This document shows, piece after piece, positions 24,904-33,213 of a stretch of DNA of 64,000 nucleotides. How positions within the stretch are numbered: position 1 is the stretch's first letter; the number at the start of each line of letters is the position of its first letter. Source of the stretch: Polyangium fumosum (GTDB lineage: Bacteria; Myxococcota_A; Polyangia; Polyangiales; Polyangiaceae); contig NZ_SSMQ01000009.1 of NCBI RefSeq assembly GCF_005144585.1, positions 1 to 64,000 on the forward strand, written 5' to 3'. The translations under genes were made by a program, and so were the position numbers. The notes under the pieces are model-generated. The model was given only the letters and a program-made list of their open reading frames with translations. It had not been told where the DNA came from and ran no database searches.

Positions 24904-26043
24904 TCAAGGCACGCAGCAGAACGTGATGGGTTCGGAGGGTTCGGCGACGCCTTCCAGCTCGCCGCCGCTCGGAGCGCACGTGCCGGAGGTGTACAGCAGG
25001 TCCGTGACGCGCTTGCTGCCGAGGGGCTGGCCCGCGGGGCTCATGTCGATGCACGCGCCCTTGTCCGAGGAGACCGACGTGCCGAGGAGAAACGCGCCGC
25101 ACGCGTCGTCCTTGTACGCCGTCACCGCGGCTGTGCACGCGCTGCCCTCCACGGCGCCGCACGAGCACACGGAACACGTCCGTGTGTTCGTGAAGGTCCG
25201 GTAGTACACGTGCCGCTCCGTGTACCCTTCGATCGGGCAGGTGGCGTCGCCTTCGAGGAAGACGCACGATTGGTAGCCCGCGTTGGCGAGGGGGACGCAC
25301 ATCTCGTCATCCGCGCACGCGGCGAGCCCGGAGTCTTCGAGCCCTTCGCATGCGACGGCCGCCTCTCCCCAATGCGGCTCGGGGAGCGGCAACGTCGAGG
25401 GCGCCGAGGGCGCGCAGCCGCCATCCGTCTTGCCCAGCTTCCCGACGGTGAGCGACTGGACGCATGGCACGCCGCCGCAGTCGAGGCTCGCCGGGACGGC
25501 GTTCTCCGCGGTGCACGCGCCGTCCCATACGTCGGGCGAGGTGAAGGGAGTCTCGGCAGCGCCGGATACGAGATCACAGACCGCTGCATGCGCCACGAAG
25601 GTGCTCGGTGGTGTGCAGCTCCCGGTGGAGGAGCTGCACGTGCACGCATCACACGACGCGGCCGGGACGATGAGTTTACGGTAGCGGGTGAACTGATGGA
25701 GAAGATTGCCAGGGCACGTGGGCGCCATGTCTGCCGGGCCGAACCAGACCAGGTGGGGGAAGCTCCACGCATAGTTGGTCGGCCGGAGAGGCACGCACGT
25801 GCCATCACATTTTGGGGAGGCGTCCTCCTCGGTGGCGTCAGGGCCGGCGTCTTCGCCTGGGCCGGCATCGCAGAACTCACAGAAACGGCCGTCGATGCAA
25901 CAGCAGTTATCGAAGCCTGTCGCCGGCGTCCAGCAGTCGGGCGCCTGGCCTACAATCTCGCCGTTCCCACATGCAGGGACTGCTATCGCGACCATCACCG
26001 GTAGAAAACAACAACTTAAAACCAGATAAATTCTCGAATTCAC
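24904..26043 (-). CDS. Cys-rich lipoprotein (paralogue of the gene at 1-742)
   Basis: 379 residues. The signal peptide ends in a lipobox-like site (AVPAC, Cys25). More than 30 Cys are spread through the protein, many as CxC or CC ('DNCCCIDGRFCEFC', 'SCDACTCSSSTGSC', 'TRTCSVCSCGAVEG'). The C-terminal about 200 residues align by eye with the gene at 1-742, including 'GGVPCVQSLTVG' and the terminal 'ITFCC'. Probably exported and disulfide-rich. It starts 8 nt after the barrel gene and precedes the sigma gene, so it may be a sensor or ligand component for that sigma factor; that role is inferred. Confidence 0.82.
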   Translation of the reverse strand: MNSRIYLVLSCCFLPVMVAIAVPACGNGEIVGQAPDCWTPATGFDNCCCIDGRFCEFCDAGPGEDAGPDATEEDASPKCDGTCVPLRPTNYAWSFPHLVWFGPADMAPTCPGNLLHQFTRYRKLIVPAASCDACTCSSSTGSCTPPSTFVAHAAVCDLVSGAAETPFTSPDVWDGACTAENAVPASLDCGGVPCVQSLTVGKLGKTDGGCAPSAPSTLPLPEPHWGEAAVACEGLEDSGLAACADDEMCVPLANAGYQSCVFLEGDATCPIEGYTERHVYYRTFTNTRTCSVCSCGAVEGSACTAAVTAYKDDACGAFLLGTSVSSDKGACIDMSPAGQPLGSKRVTDLLYTSGTCAPSGGELEGVAEPSEPITFCCVP

Positions 26044-26050
26044 ACAACCC

Positions 26051-27106
26051 TCACTTGAACTCGAACCGTGGCGAAATCCCCAAAGTCCATAGGGCTCCGG
26101 TTCGCCAGAGGATCACCTCACCCGAGGTAGACCTCATCAGCACTTTCGTCTCCTGAAGCGGCGCCAAAACCTCCCCGAACAGGGCGACGGACATCCGCTC
26201 GCCGTGGTACATGAAAAACGTTGCGCGCGCGCCTGCCCATATCAGCGTGTCCGACCAATCGACTGGCGAAATTTCCGTAGCATACATCACATTGAGACTG
26301 CCCCCGCCCCCCATGCCGCATAGACCAAACCGCTCATGGGGCGTCACGCAGCCGATCCCGAGCCCAGCCCATGTCGTCGCCTGGACGGGTACCACGCCAA
26401 CCTCCTGTTCCCATGTACCCATCCCACGGAACTCCACGCCGACAGACCATAAACGCCAGCGCGCGTCAAGGGACAAACCTCCACCCACCCCTATCCCGGG
26501 CAAACCCGCGGGGACAAACAGGGCGTTCGCGCCAACCGCCCAGGTCGGACCGGCCAAACCCTGTTCGATCGGCGCAGGCGGCGGAGTCGGCGTCGTCTCC
26601 ACACGGTAAAACGGATCCAGGGTTCGTCGGCGGAGGGGGGCATCATCATCGTACGCCACGAAGGGACGCAAGGGTGGAGACGGCGCCGCCGTACCGACCT
26701 CGATCTCCGGCGCACGCAGGAGCCACGAAGGCGCTTCCTGCTTCTTCAGCTCCCACTTCCCGAGGTTCAGCGAGATCGCATAGGCCGTGTCCTGCATCAG
26801 CTCGCGACAGTCGATCGGCCCAGGGATCATGGCCTCCCAGCGCTCCACCCCTGCGTCGTCCAAGGCGGAGACATGCGCCTCCATCTTCCGCCCGCCACCT
26901 TTCAGGATGATCCGAACGAGCGCGCGGGCGTCGTCGCGCACGACGCGGTAGCCGAAGTCCCCTTCGAGAAACAACGCCAGCGTGTCGTGATCCATGCACC
27001 CGCGCGCCGGCTGGTAATCGAGACGGAAAGCCACCTCCTCAGCAGCACTCACGCGCGCGGGAGCGATGACGAGCAGGAGGCCGAGGAACACGGGAAAGCG
27101 ACGCAT
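26051..27106 (-). CDS. Probable outer-membrane beta-barrel protein
   Basis: 351 residues with a signal peptide (about 1-21, ending RVSA). Residues 22-130 form a periplasmic-looking domain with two Cys ('PARGCMDHDTLALFLEGDFG', 'PIDCRELMQDTAY'). A Pro-rich linker follows. From about 200 to the end there are alternating amphipathic strands with Gly-rich turns ('GIGVGGGLSLDARWRLWSVG', 'VEFRGMGTWEQEV'), ending in an aromatic/charged residue pair (EFK). This is the pattern of a small barrel. It is first in the barrel, lipoprotein, sigma operon. The corresponding gene at the first locus, if any, lies outside the window. Confidence 0.75.
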   Translation of the reverse strand: MRRFPVFLGLLLVIAPARVSAAEEVAFRLDYQPARGCMDHDTLALFLEGDFGYRVVRDDARALVRIILKGGGRKMEAHVSALDDAGVERWEAMIPGPIDCRELMQDTAYAISLNLGKWELKKQEAPSWLLRAPEIEVGTAAPSPPLRPFVAYDDDAPLRRRTLDPFYRVETTPTPPPAPIEQGLAGPTWAVGANALFVPAGLPGIGVGGGLSLDARWRLWSVGVEFRGMGTWEQEVGVVPVQATTWAGLGIGCVTPHERFGLCGMGGGGSLNVMYATEISPVDWSDTLIWAGARATFFMYHGERMSVALFGEVLAPLQETKVLMRSTSGEVILWRTGALWTLGISPRFEFK

Positions 27107-27374
27107 GCCCGAGCTTTACCGCATCCGGGTTGGTCCGGGGAAGCATGCTGATTGGTTTTGGGTCAGGAGCGCAGAACTCCACGCAGGCCTCTGAAGACGA
27201 CCTTACCCGAGACAAACTCGGATGTCAAGCCCTGGACAAACGTTTTTTGTTCCAGGACGAACGGGAGGTGGGCACTTGCCGTCGAAGCGGAGGAGCCGGG
27301 TCTCGGCCCACGAGGGTGTCACGGTAGGGAAACGCCCACCCCGACGCTCGCGACGCCAACTTCGTGAAGACGCT
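27107..27374. other. Intergenic region upstream of the barrel operon
   Basis: 268 nt with no supported ORF. It must contain the promoter of the minus-strand operon starting at 27106. I could not identify a confident ECF-type -35/-10 pair. Two GACAAAC copies (27211, 27235) fall here, outside coding sequence. Confidence 0.4.
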
Positions 27375-28319
27375 TTAACGAATTTTCGAGGCCCCGAGCG
27401 CGGCCACGATGAGGGCGCTCGCCACATCGGCCCGCTCCGCACTCACGAGGACATCGGCCGACACGCGCAGGCGCGGCACCTTCACCTCACCGCGTGTCAC
27501 CATTGCCTTGTCGGGGCCGGGCACGAGCTCCACGAGCACGACGCCCGAGGCGCCGATCACCGCGAGCCACGTCTCGCCGTCAGGACGCGTGATGGGCACG
27601 CAAACGGCGCCCTTCCCGGCGAGCGAATGGGCGAGCCTGGCCTCGGGCTCCGGGAGCTCCGGCACAGGCCCGTCGAGGCGCAGGCCGAAATGAACGGCCG
27701 ACGCAGGGTCGTCCGCCGTCGCAGCCGCATCCCGCACCGCCGACGTGAGGCTCTCCGCGAGCGGCGGCTCCCGCTCGATCCGCGCGAAATCGGCCGGGTC
27801 GAGGCGCAGGAGGAAACGGCGCATCGAGCGGGCCGCGGCCTGCACGTACGATTGCTCCATCGAGGCCCGCCGCAGGATGCCCTCCGCCTCGCGGTTTTTC
27901 CGGGCCTTGCAAAGCTCGGCCGCGCCGCCGAGCACGGCCGCAGGCGGAGGCGGCGGCTCGGCGCGCGCAGCCGGCGCGTCGCGGTAGGCGTGGCGATGAA
28001 ACCCCGCGCCCGTGGGCGGGAGCGCGAGCACGAGCGAGAGGCCCCCAAGCTCGGTCTCGGGCGTCCGCGCAGCCGCGGCAAACGCGTCGCGCAGGGTCGA
28101 GAGCCGGTTCGGGTGCGCCGTCAAGAGGACGTGATCCTCCGCGGAGACCGTGAGCACCACGCGATACGCGCGCACCTCGCGCGCGCCCATCGACCAGCGA
28201 TCGGCCTCGCCCACGAGCTCGACCGCGCTGCGCTCGACGAGCGCCGCGAGCTCGGCCTGGCCCCCCACGTCGAGCAGGCTCCTCGCGCCCGCAGCGAGCG
28301 CACTGCCTTCGGAGAGCAT
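27375..28319 (-). CDS. Hypothetical protein downstream of slipin
   Basis: About 314 residues, not recognised. The start is the ATG 5 nt after the slipin stop, so it is probably translated with it. No signal peptide or membrane helix. Residues 1-110 are an Ala/Glu/Leu-rich region with beta-like segments ('VRAYRVVLTVSAEDHVLLTA'). The middle has a Pro/Ala linker and helices ('AAELCKARKNREAEGILRRA'). The C-terminal about 100 residues alternate strands ('CVPITRPDGETWLAVIGASG', 'VLVELVPGPDKA'). Its coupling to an SPFH protein hints at a membrane-microdomain accessory role, which is inference only. Confidence 0.7.
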   Translation of the reverse strand: MLSEGSALAAGARSLLDVGGQAELAALVERSAVELVGEADRWSMGAREVRAYRVVLTVSAEDHVLLTAHPNRLSTLRDAFAAAARTPETELGGLSLVLALPPTGAGFHRHAYRDAPAARAEPPPPPAAVLGGAAELCKARKNREAEGILRRASMEQSYVQAAARSMRRFLLRLDPADFARIEREPPLAESLTSAVRDAAATADDPASAVHFGLRLDGPVPELPEPEARLAHSLAGKGAVCVPITRPDGETWLAVIGASGVVLVELVPGPDKAMVTRGEVKVPRLRVSADVLVSAERADVASALIVAALGASKIR

Positions 28320-28324
28320 CGCGG

Positions 28325-29218
28325 CTAGATCTTCCGGCCCGTCATGAACTTGCGGGCCTGGAGCTCGGCCTCGGCCTCCGCGATGGCCTCGGCCTCGTGC
28401 TGCGCGGCCGTGCGGAGCGCGCCTGCGCCGGGGTTGTCGACGCGCACGCGCTGGTCGGTCGTGGCCGCCTCGGCCATCACGGCCGCCGTGTGCCGGACGT
28501 CGTCGTAGGGCTTGGCGAGGTCGAAGATGACCTTCGTGTTGCCCTGGCTCAGGTTCGCGAGGGCCTCGAAGCGCCGCAGCTCCATCGCGCCCGGCGACTT
28601 CGAGAGGATCGAGGCGGCCTCGGCGAAGTTCTTCGCGCTCTCCACGTCGGCCTCGCTCTTGATGACCACGTACTTGCGGTCGCGCTCGGCGATCGCGACC
28701 TTCGCCAGAACCTCCTGCATCTGCGGCGGGAGCTGCACGTCCTGGAGGCCGATCAGCTCCACGTGCAAGCCCCACTGCGAGACCGTGCTCTCGACCTGCG
28801 TGCGCACCTTGGCCGCAACCTCCTCGCGATGCGCGAGAAGCTCGTCGAGGCGCGTCTCGCCGACGACGTCGCGGAGCACGACCTTCGCCCGATCCTTCAC
28901 CGCGGCCTCATAGTTTTCCACGGCCAGCGTGGCCTTCTCGGGGTCGACGACGCGGTAATAGAGGACCGTGTCGACCATGGTCGTCACGTTGTCGCGCGTG
29001 ATCACCATTTGCCGCAAAAGGTCGCGGTTTTTCGTGCGCGTGTCGATCTTGCGGAGCGACTGGAAGCCGGGGAGGAAGAGCGTCACGCCGGGCTGCACCC
29101 GTCCGGAGAGCTTGCCGAGCGTGAAGCGCAGCGCGACCTCCCACTGGTTGATCTGCCGGAGGCCCGCGAGGAGATACGCGACGAGGAGAAACCCGAACAC
29201 GAAGAGGAGCGGTTCCAT
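28325..29218 (-). CDS. SPFH/Band 7 family protein, slipin-like
   Basis: 297 residues. One N-terminal membrane helix (about 2-20, FVFGFLLVAYLLAGL) anchors a stomatin/prohibitin (SPFH) domain (about 22-190). Family patterns include 'PGFQSLRKIDTRT', 'MVDTVLYYRVVDPEKA' and 'LRDVVGETRLDELLAHRE'. A long Ala/Glu-rich coiled coil follows (about 170-230), then a less conserved tail. Slipins oligomerise on the inner membrane and organise membrane domains or regulate proteases. No NfeD-type partner is adjacent; the downstream gene is unrelated to NfeD by eye. Confidence 0.9.
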   Translation of the reverse strand: MEPLLFVFGFLLVAYLLAGLRQINQWEVALRFTLGKLSGRVQPGVTLFLPGFQSLRKIDTRTKNRDLLRQMVITRDNVTTMVDTVLYYRVVDPEKATLAVENYEAAVKDRAKVVLRDVVGETRLDELLAHREEVAAKVRTQVESTVSQWGLHVELIGLQDVQLPPQMQEVLAKVAIAERDRKYVVIKSEADVESAKNFAEAASILSKSPGAMELRRFEALANLSQGNTKVIFDLAKPYDDVRHTAAVMAEAATTDQRVRVDNPGAGALRTAAQHEAEAIAEAEAELQARKFMTGRKI

Positions 29219-29259
29219 GGTTTCGCCAATGTAACCGGCGAATCCGCGGCCACCACGGT

Positions 29260-30312
29260 CTATCGGTCGAATCGCACCCGATCCTCGAACGGCACGTCGG
29301 CCCCGACCTCGACGACCTCGCCGAGCCGGAAGGCCTGCTCGCCCGCCCCGCGCAGCGCATCGAGCGCAGCCGCCTCGGCCTCGGGCGCGACCACCACGAC
29401 GAGGCCCACGCCGAGGTTGAACGTGCGGCGCATCTCGGCCTCCTCGACCGGCCCTTGCTCGGCGATCACCCGGAAGATCGCCGGCCGCTCGTACACGGAC
29501 AGGTCGAGCCGCGCGCCGAGGCCCTCCGGCAGGACACGCGGGAGGTTGCCCGGCAAGCCCCCGCCCGTGATGTGCGAGAGCCCGCGCACGGCCGCAGGCA
29601 CCGCCGCGAGCAGCTCACGCACCGCGCGCGCGTAAATGCGCGTGGGCACGAGGAGCGCCTCGGCCGCGGTGCGCCCGAGCCCGGGGACCTCGTCGTGGAT
29701 GCCGAGCCCCATTCGCTCGAACAGCACCTTGCGCGCCAGCGAATACCCGTTCGAGTGGAGCCCACTCGACGCGACGCCGAGCACGACATCACCGGCGCGC
29801 GCCTTCGTGCCGTCGAGCATCTTCGCCCGCTCGACGACGCCCACCGCGAAGCCCGCGAGGTCGTACTCGCCCGCCGCGTACATGCCCGGGAGCTCGGCCG
29901 TTTCGCCGCCGAGCAGCGCGCAGCCGGCGAGCTTGCAGCCCTCGGCGATGCCCCGCACGACGGCCTCGCCCACGTCGAGCTCGAGCGTCCCCGTCGCGAA
30001 ATAGTCCAGGAAAAACAGGGGGCGCGCGCCGACGGTGATGACGTCGTTCACGCACATCGCGACGAGGTCCTGGCCCACGGTGTCGTGCACGTTCGCGGCG
30101 AACGCGACCTTGAGCTTCGTGCCGACGCCGTCCGTTCCGCTCACGAGGATCGGGTCGACGAGCCCGCTCGGCAGGGCGCAGAGGCCCGCGAAGCCGCCGA
30201 CGTCGGCGACGACCTCGGGGATGCGCGTCGGGCGCGCGAGCTTTTTGATGCGCTCGACGAGGGCGTCTCCCCGGTCGATGTCCACGCCGGCCTGGCTGTA
30301 GGTGATGGGCAT
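29260..30312 (-). CDS. purM: Phosphoribosylformylglycinamidine cyclo-ligase
   Basis: Makes aminoimidazole ribonucleotide (AIR) from FGAM and ATP in purine synthesis. 350 residues, normal for PurM. Diagnostic segments are 'VSGTDGVGTKLKVAF', 'DLVAMCVNDVITVGARPLFF', 'ALLGGETAELPGMY' and 'GLSHITGGGLPGNLPRVLPE'. It starts 50 nt from the divergent Nudix gene and is not in an operon with other pur genes here. Confidence 0.96.
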   Translation of the reverse strand: MPITYSQAGVDIDRGDALVERIKKLARPTRIPEVVADVGGFAGLCALPSGLVDPILVSGTDGVGTKLKVAFAANVHDTVGQDLVAMCVNDVITVGARPLFFLDYFATGTLELDVGEAVVRGIAEGCKLAGCALLGGETAELPGMYAAGEYDLAGFAVGVVERAKMLDGTKARAGDVVLGVASSGLHSNGYSLARKVLFERMGLGIHDEVPGLGRTAAEALLVPTRIYARAVRELLAAVPAAVRGLSHITGGGLPGNLPRVLPEGLGARLDLSVYERPAIFRVIAEQGPVEEAEMRRTFNLGVGLVVVVAPEAEAAALDALRGAGEQAFRLGEVVEVGADVPFEDRVRFDR

Positions 30313-30362
30313 GGCGCCGGAATGTCACAGCTTGGGGCGAGGTGCTAGGGTTCGTCGCCGCC

Positions 30363-30788
30363 ATGACCGATGCTTCCTCCCGCCCGCCCGTCCTCGTCGC
30401 CGCCGCCGTCCTCGTCGAGGAGGGGCGCGTCCTGCTCACCCAGCGCAAACGCGGCACGCACCTCGCAGGCGCCTGGGAGTTCCCCGGCGGCAAGGTCGAG
30501 CCCGGCGAGGACCCGCGCGCGGCCCTTGTGCGCGAGCTACACGAGGAGATCGGCATGGAGGTCTCGGTCGGGGATCCCGTCGAGGTGACGTTTCACCGAT
30601 ACCCGGAAAAATCCGTGCTGCTCCTGTTCTTTGTAGTGACGCGCGCGCCGGGATCCCCCGATCCGCAGGCGCTCGACGTCGCCGACGTGAAGTGGGCCGG
30701 GCCGGGCGACCTTCACGACGAGCTCTTCCCGCCGGCCGACGTCGCGATCCTGTCGAAGGTGCGGGCCTTGCTCGCGCCCCATCGGTAA
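30363..30788 (+). CDS. Nudix hydrolase, MutT-like
   Basis: 141 residues, a single Nudix domain. The Nudix box is complete: G (residue about 40) x5 E x7 R-E-L-x-E-E-x-G ('GGKVEPGEDPRAALVRELHE' then EIGM). The N-terminal 'VLVAAAVLVEEGRVLLTQRK' and the position of the box are typical of MutT-type 8-oxo-dGTP pyrophosphohydrolases, but other nucleotide substrates are possible. The ATG at 30363 is chosen over an upstream in-frame ATG at 30342. Confidence 0.88.
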   Translation: MTDASSRPPVLVAAAVLVEEGRVLLTQRKRGTHLAGAWEFPGGKVEPGEDPRAALVRELHEEIGMEVSVGDPVEVTFHRYPEKSVLLLFFVVTRAPGSPDPQALDVADVKWAGPGDLHDELFPPADVAILSKVRALLAPHR

Positions 30789-30832
30789 ACGGAGCACACG
30801 ACCGGCCCGAACAGCGGTATCCTGCCCCCGCG

Positions 30833-32209
30833 ATGAAAGAAACCGGGCAAGGAGCGCCGCGCGAGGCATCCGTGGTGGTCGTCGGCGCGGGGCTCAGCGG
30901 CCTCGTGGCGGCGCGAAAGCTCGCAGCCGCGGGCGTCTCGGTCGTGGTGCTGGAGGCGCGGGACCGGGTCGGCGGCCGGACGCTGAGCCATACGACGGCG
31001 CAGGGCAACCGCGTGGATCTCGGCGCGCAATGGATCGGCCCCACGCAGGACCGAATGACGAAGCTCGTCGCCGAGCTCGGCCTGTCGACGTTCAAGCAAT
31101 GGGGCGACGGCAAGAAGGTGCTCTCGCTCGGCGGGACGCTGACGACCTACAAGACCTCGATCCCGAGCCTGTCCTTGATCGGCGCCGTCGACCTCGGGAT
31201 CACGATCCAGCGCATCGAGACGCTCGTGAAGGAGGTGCCGATCGACGATCCGCTCTCCGCGCCGAAGGCGCTCGAATGGGACGGGACCACGGTCGAGGCG
31301 TGGAAACGCAAAAACGTGAAGACCCGCGGCGCCAAAGCGATGCTCGACACGGCCGTGCGGGCGGTCTTCGCGGCGGAGCCGTCGGAGTTGTCCCTCCTGT
31401 TTTTCTTGTATTACCTGCGCCAGGGCGGCGGGCTCATGCGCTTGACGGAAGTCGAGAATGGCGCGCAGGAGACGCGCCTCGCGGAGGGGTTTCAGGAGGT
31501 CTCGAATCGGCTCGCGCGTGGGCTCGGCGAGGAGCGGGTGGTCCTCGGCGCGCCGGTGCGGCGCATCGCGCAGGACGCAGAGGGCGCGACCGTGACCTCG
31601 GACGCGGGCACGTGGCGGTGCAAGCGGGTGATCGTGGCGATACCGCCCGCGCTCGCGGGGCGCATCGATTACGAGCCGGCCCTGCCCGCGTCTCGGGATC
31701 AGCTCACGCAGCGGTCGCCGATGGGCAGCGTGATCAAATGCGTGGCGACGTACGCGTCTCCGTTCTGGCGGCAAGCGGGATATTCGGGCGAGGCGCTCTC
31801 CGACGTGGGCTCCGTCAAGCTCGCCTTCGACGATTCTCCCGAGGACGGCTCGCACGGCGCGCTCGTCGGATTCTTCATGGGCAAGGACGCGCGCGCCATG
31901 AGCGGAAAGAATCCCGAGGAACGAAAAAAAGCCGCCGTCGACTCCTTCACGCGTTTCTTCGGCCCGAGCGCGGCCGCCCCGATCGATTACGTCGATCAGG
32001 ACTGGCCCGCCGAGCGCTGGTCGCGTGGCTGTTATTCGATGGTCCTCGGCCCGGGCGTGCTCACCGCGCACGCCGCGGCGCTGCGCGCGCCCGTGGGACG
32101 TGTCCACTGGGCCGGGACGGAGACGGCGCGCGTGTGGACGGGGTACATGGAAGGCGCCCTCGAAGCCGGCGAGCGCGCCTCGGACGAGGTGCTCGCCGTC
32201 CTCGGCTGA
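30833..32209 (+). CDS. Flavin-containing amine oxidase
   Basis: 458 residues. FAD-binding Rossmann motif 'VVVGAGLSGLVAARKLA' near residue 15, followed by 'LEARDRVGGRTLS', which contacts FAD in monoamine oxidases. The C-terminal 'VHWAGTETARVWTGYMEGAL' closes the FAD site. No signal peptide, so a cytoplasmic oxidase of amines or a related substrate. The usual Cys that links FAD covalently in eukaryotic MAO is not apparent. Convergent with the next gene (7-nt gap). Confidence 0.9.
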   Translation: MKETGQGAPREASVVVVGAGLSGLVAARKLAAAGVSVVVLEARDRVGGRTLSHTTAQGNRVDLGAQWIGPTQDRMTKLVAELGLSTFKQWGDGKKVLSLGGTLTTYKTSIPSLSLIGAVDLGITIQRIETLVKEVPIDDPLSAPKALEWDGTTVEAWKRKNVKTRGAKAMLDTAVRAVFAAEPSELSLLFFLYYLRQGGGLMRLTEVENGAQETRLAEGFQEVSNRLARGLGEERVVLGAPVRRIAQDAEGATVTSDAGTWRCKRVIVAIPPALAGRIDYEPALPASRDQLTQRSPMGSVIKCVATYASPFWRQAGYSGEALSDVGSVKLAFDDSPEDGSHGALVGFFMGKDARAMSGKNPEERKKAAVDSFTRFFGPSAAAPIDYVDQDWPAERWSRGCYSMVLGPGVLTAHAAALRAPVGRVHWAGTETARVWTGYMEGALEAGERASDEVLAVLG

Positions 32210-32216
32210 CCCTGAT

Positions 32217-32858
32217 TCAACGCCTCCGCATGGGCTCGGGCTCGCGCGGGGTGCCGTCCGGCGCCGAGACGAAATACAGGAGCCCGCGGCGCGGATCATG
32301 AATGCCCGCCGCCCGCTCGACGAAGGGCGTCAGCGGCGAGACCACGACGAGCCGAAGCATACGCCGCGCCTCGGCTTCGAGCAACGCGTCGTCGACCAGC
32401 TTGCGCGGGATGTCCGAGAGCGCACCGCGCAAAATCGGCATGGGCACGCCGGGCGCATTGCGATACGCCCCGTAGAGCCGCCCCATCGCCGCGAGGATCG
32501 CGGAAATCACGTCCGGGTCGGGCGCCTTGCCGCGCGAAGCGAGCAATCGTTGCGCATGAAGGAGGACATCCCCGAGTTCGCGAATCTCCATCTTTCGGAG
32601 AATTTCGTTCATCTCGTCGAGCGGCGTCCGGAGCCTCCGGCTCCCGGGGGCCGAGCGCGGCTCCGTCGAGAGCACATGCACCACGCCCGCGGGCTCGGGC
32701 GGAATCGAGAAATAATCCGGCGCCATCGGGCGCATCGCGGAGCGAGGCGCATACCGCTCGGATACGGGCTGCGCCGTCTCGGCCGATGCCGCCGTCACCG
32801 TGCCCAGGCGCAACGTGCGGAGCGGCGAACGCGTCTTCGTCCCTGCCTCGTTGTTCAT
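32217..32858 (-). CDS. Hypothetical protein
   Basis: 213 residues, family not recognised. The N-terminal about 75 residues are polar and low-complexity. The rest is mostly helical: 'LDEMNEILRKMEIRELGDVL', 'VISAILAAMGRLYGAYRNAP' and 'IPRKLVDDALLEAEARRMLR'. No signal peptide or membrane helix. G/C third-position usage supports it as a real gene. No informative neighbour: it is convergent with the amine oxidase and 130 nt from a small membrane ORF. Confidence 0.65.
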   Translation of the reverse strand: MNNEAGTKTRSPLRTLRLGTVTAASAETAQPVSERYAPRSAMRPMAPDYFSIPPEPAGVVHVLSTEPRSAPGSRRLRTPLDEMNEILRKMEIRELGDVLLHAQRLLASRGKAPDPDVISAILAAMGRLYGAYRNAPGVPMPILRGALSDIPRKLVDDALLEAEARRMLRLVVVSPLTPFVERAAGIHDPRRGLLYFVSAPDGTPREPEPMRRR

Positions 32859-32988
32859 CGGTCCTCTTCGTCAAGCAATGAGCAATGGCCCGACGCCCAT
32901 TTCTCCGATGCTCGGCCCGCCCAGCTCGACCGCAGCCACGAGGCAAAAAGTCGAGCTCGCTTGGAGGCCGTCCCCGTCGAATGTCGCG

Positions 32989-33144
32989 CTAGTGCCCAGC
33001 CTTGACCGAAGAGGCAGCAAGGGCGCGCGACCGCTCGTCGCGCCTTCGCTTGACGTGTTCACCCGCAAGGAAAGGCAAGAGCGCGAATCCACCCGGGGCC
33101 ACGATCGCCACCACCCAAAGAACGATACGGAGCCAGGGCGCCAT
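32989..33144 (-). CDS. Small single-span membrane protein (51 residues)
   Basis: A short ORF on the minus strand starting 69 nt after the kinase stop. The N-terminal 28 residues (LRIVLWVVAIVAPGGFALLP and flanks) form one hydrophobic span. A strongly positive tail follows (HVKRRRDERSR), predicting a cytoplasmic C-terminus by the positive-inside rule. It ends in TAG at 32989-32991. There is no good ribosome-binding site before the ATG, so it may be coupled to the kinase gene. Its reality rests on composition alone. Confidence 0.45.
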   Translation of the reverse strand: MAPWLRIVLWVVAIVAPGGFALLPFLAGEHVKRRRDERSRALAASSVKAGH

Positions 33145-33213
33145 GAACGGGTGACCATTGCAGCGGCCGTGCCACGCAGGGTGTCGCCGTCGTGCACGAC
33201 GCTTCGCACCGCC

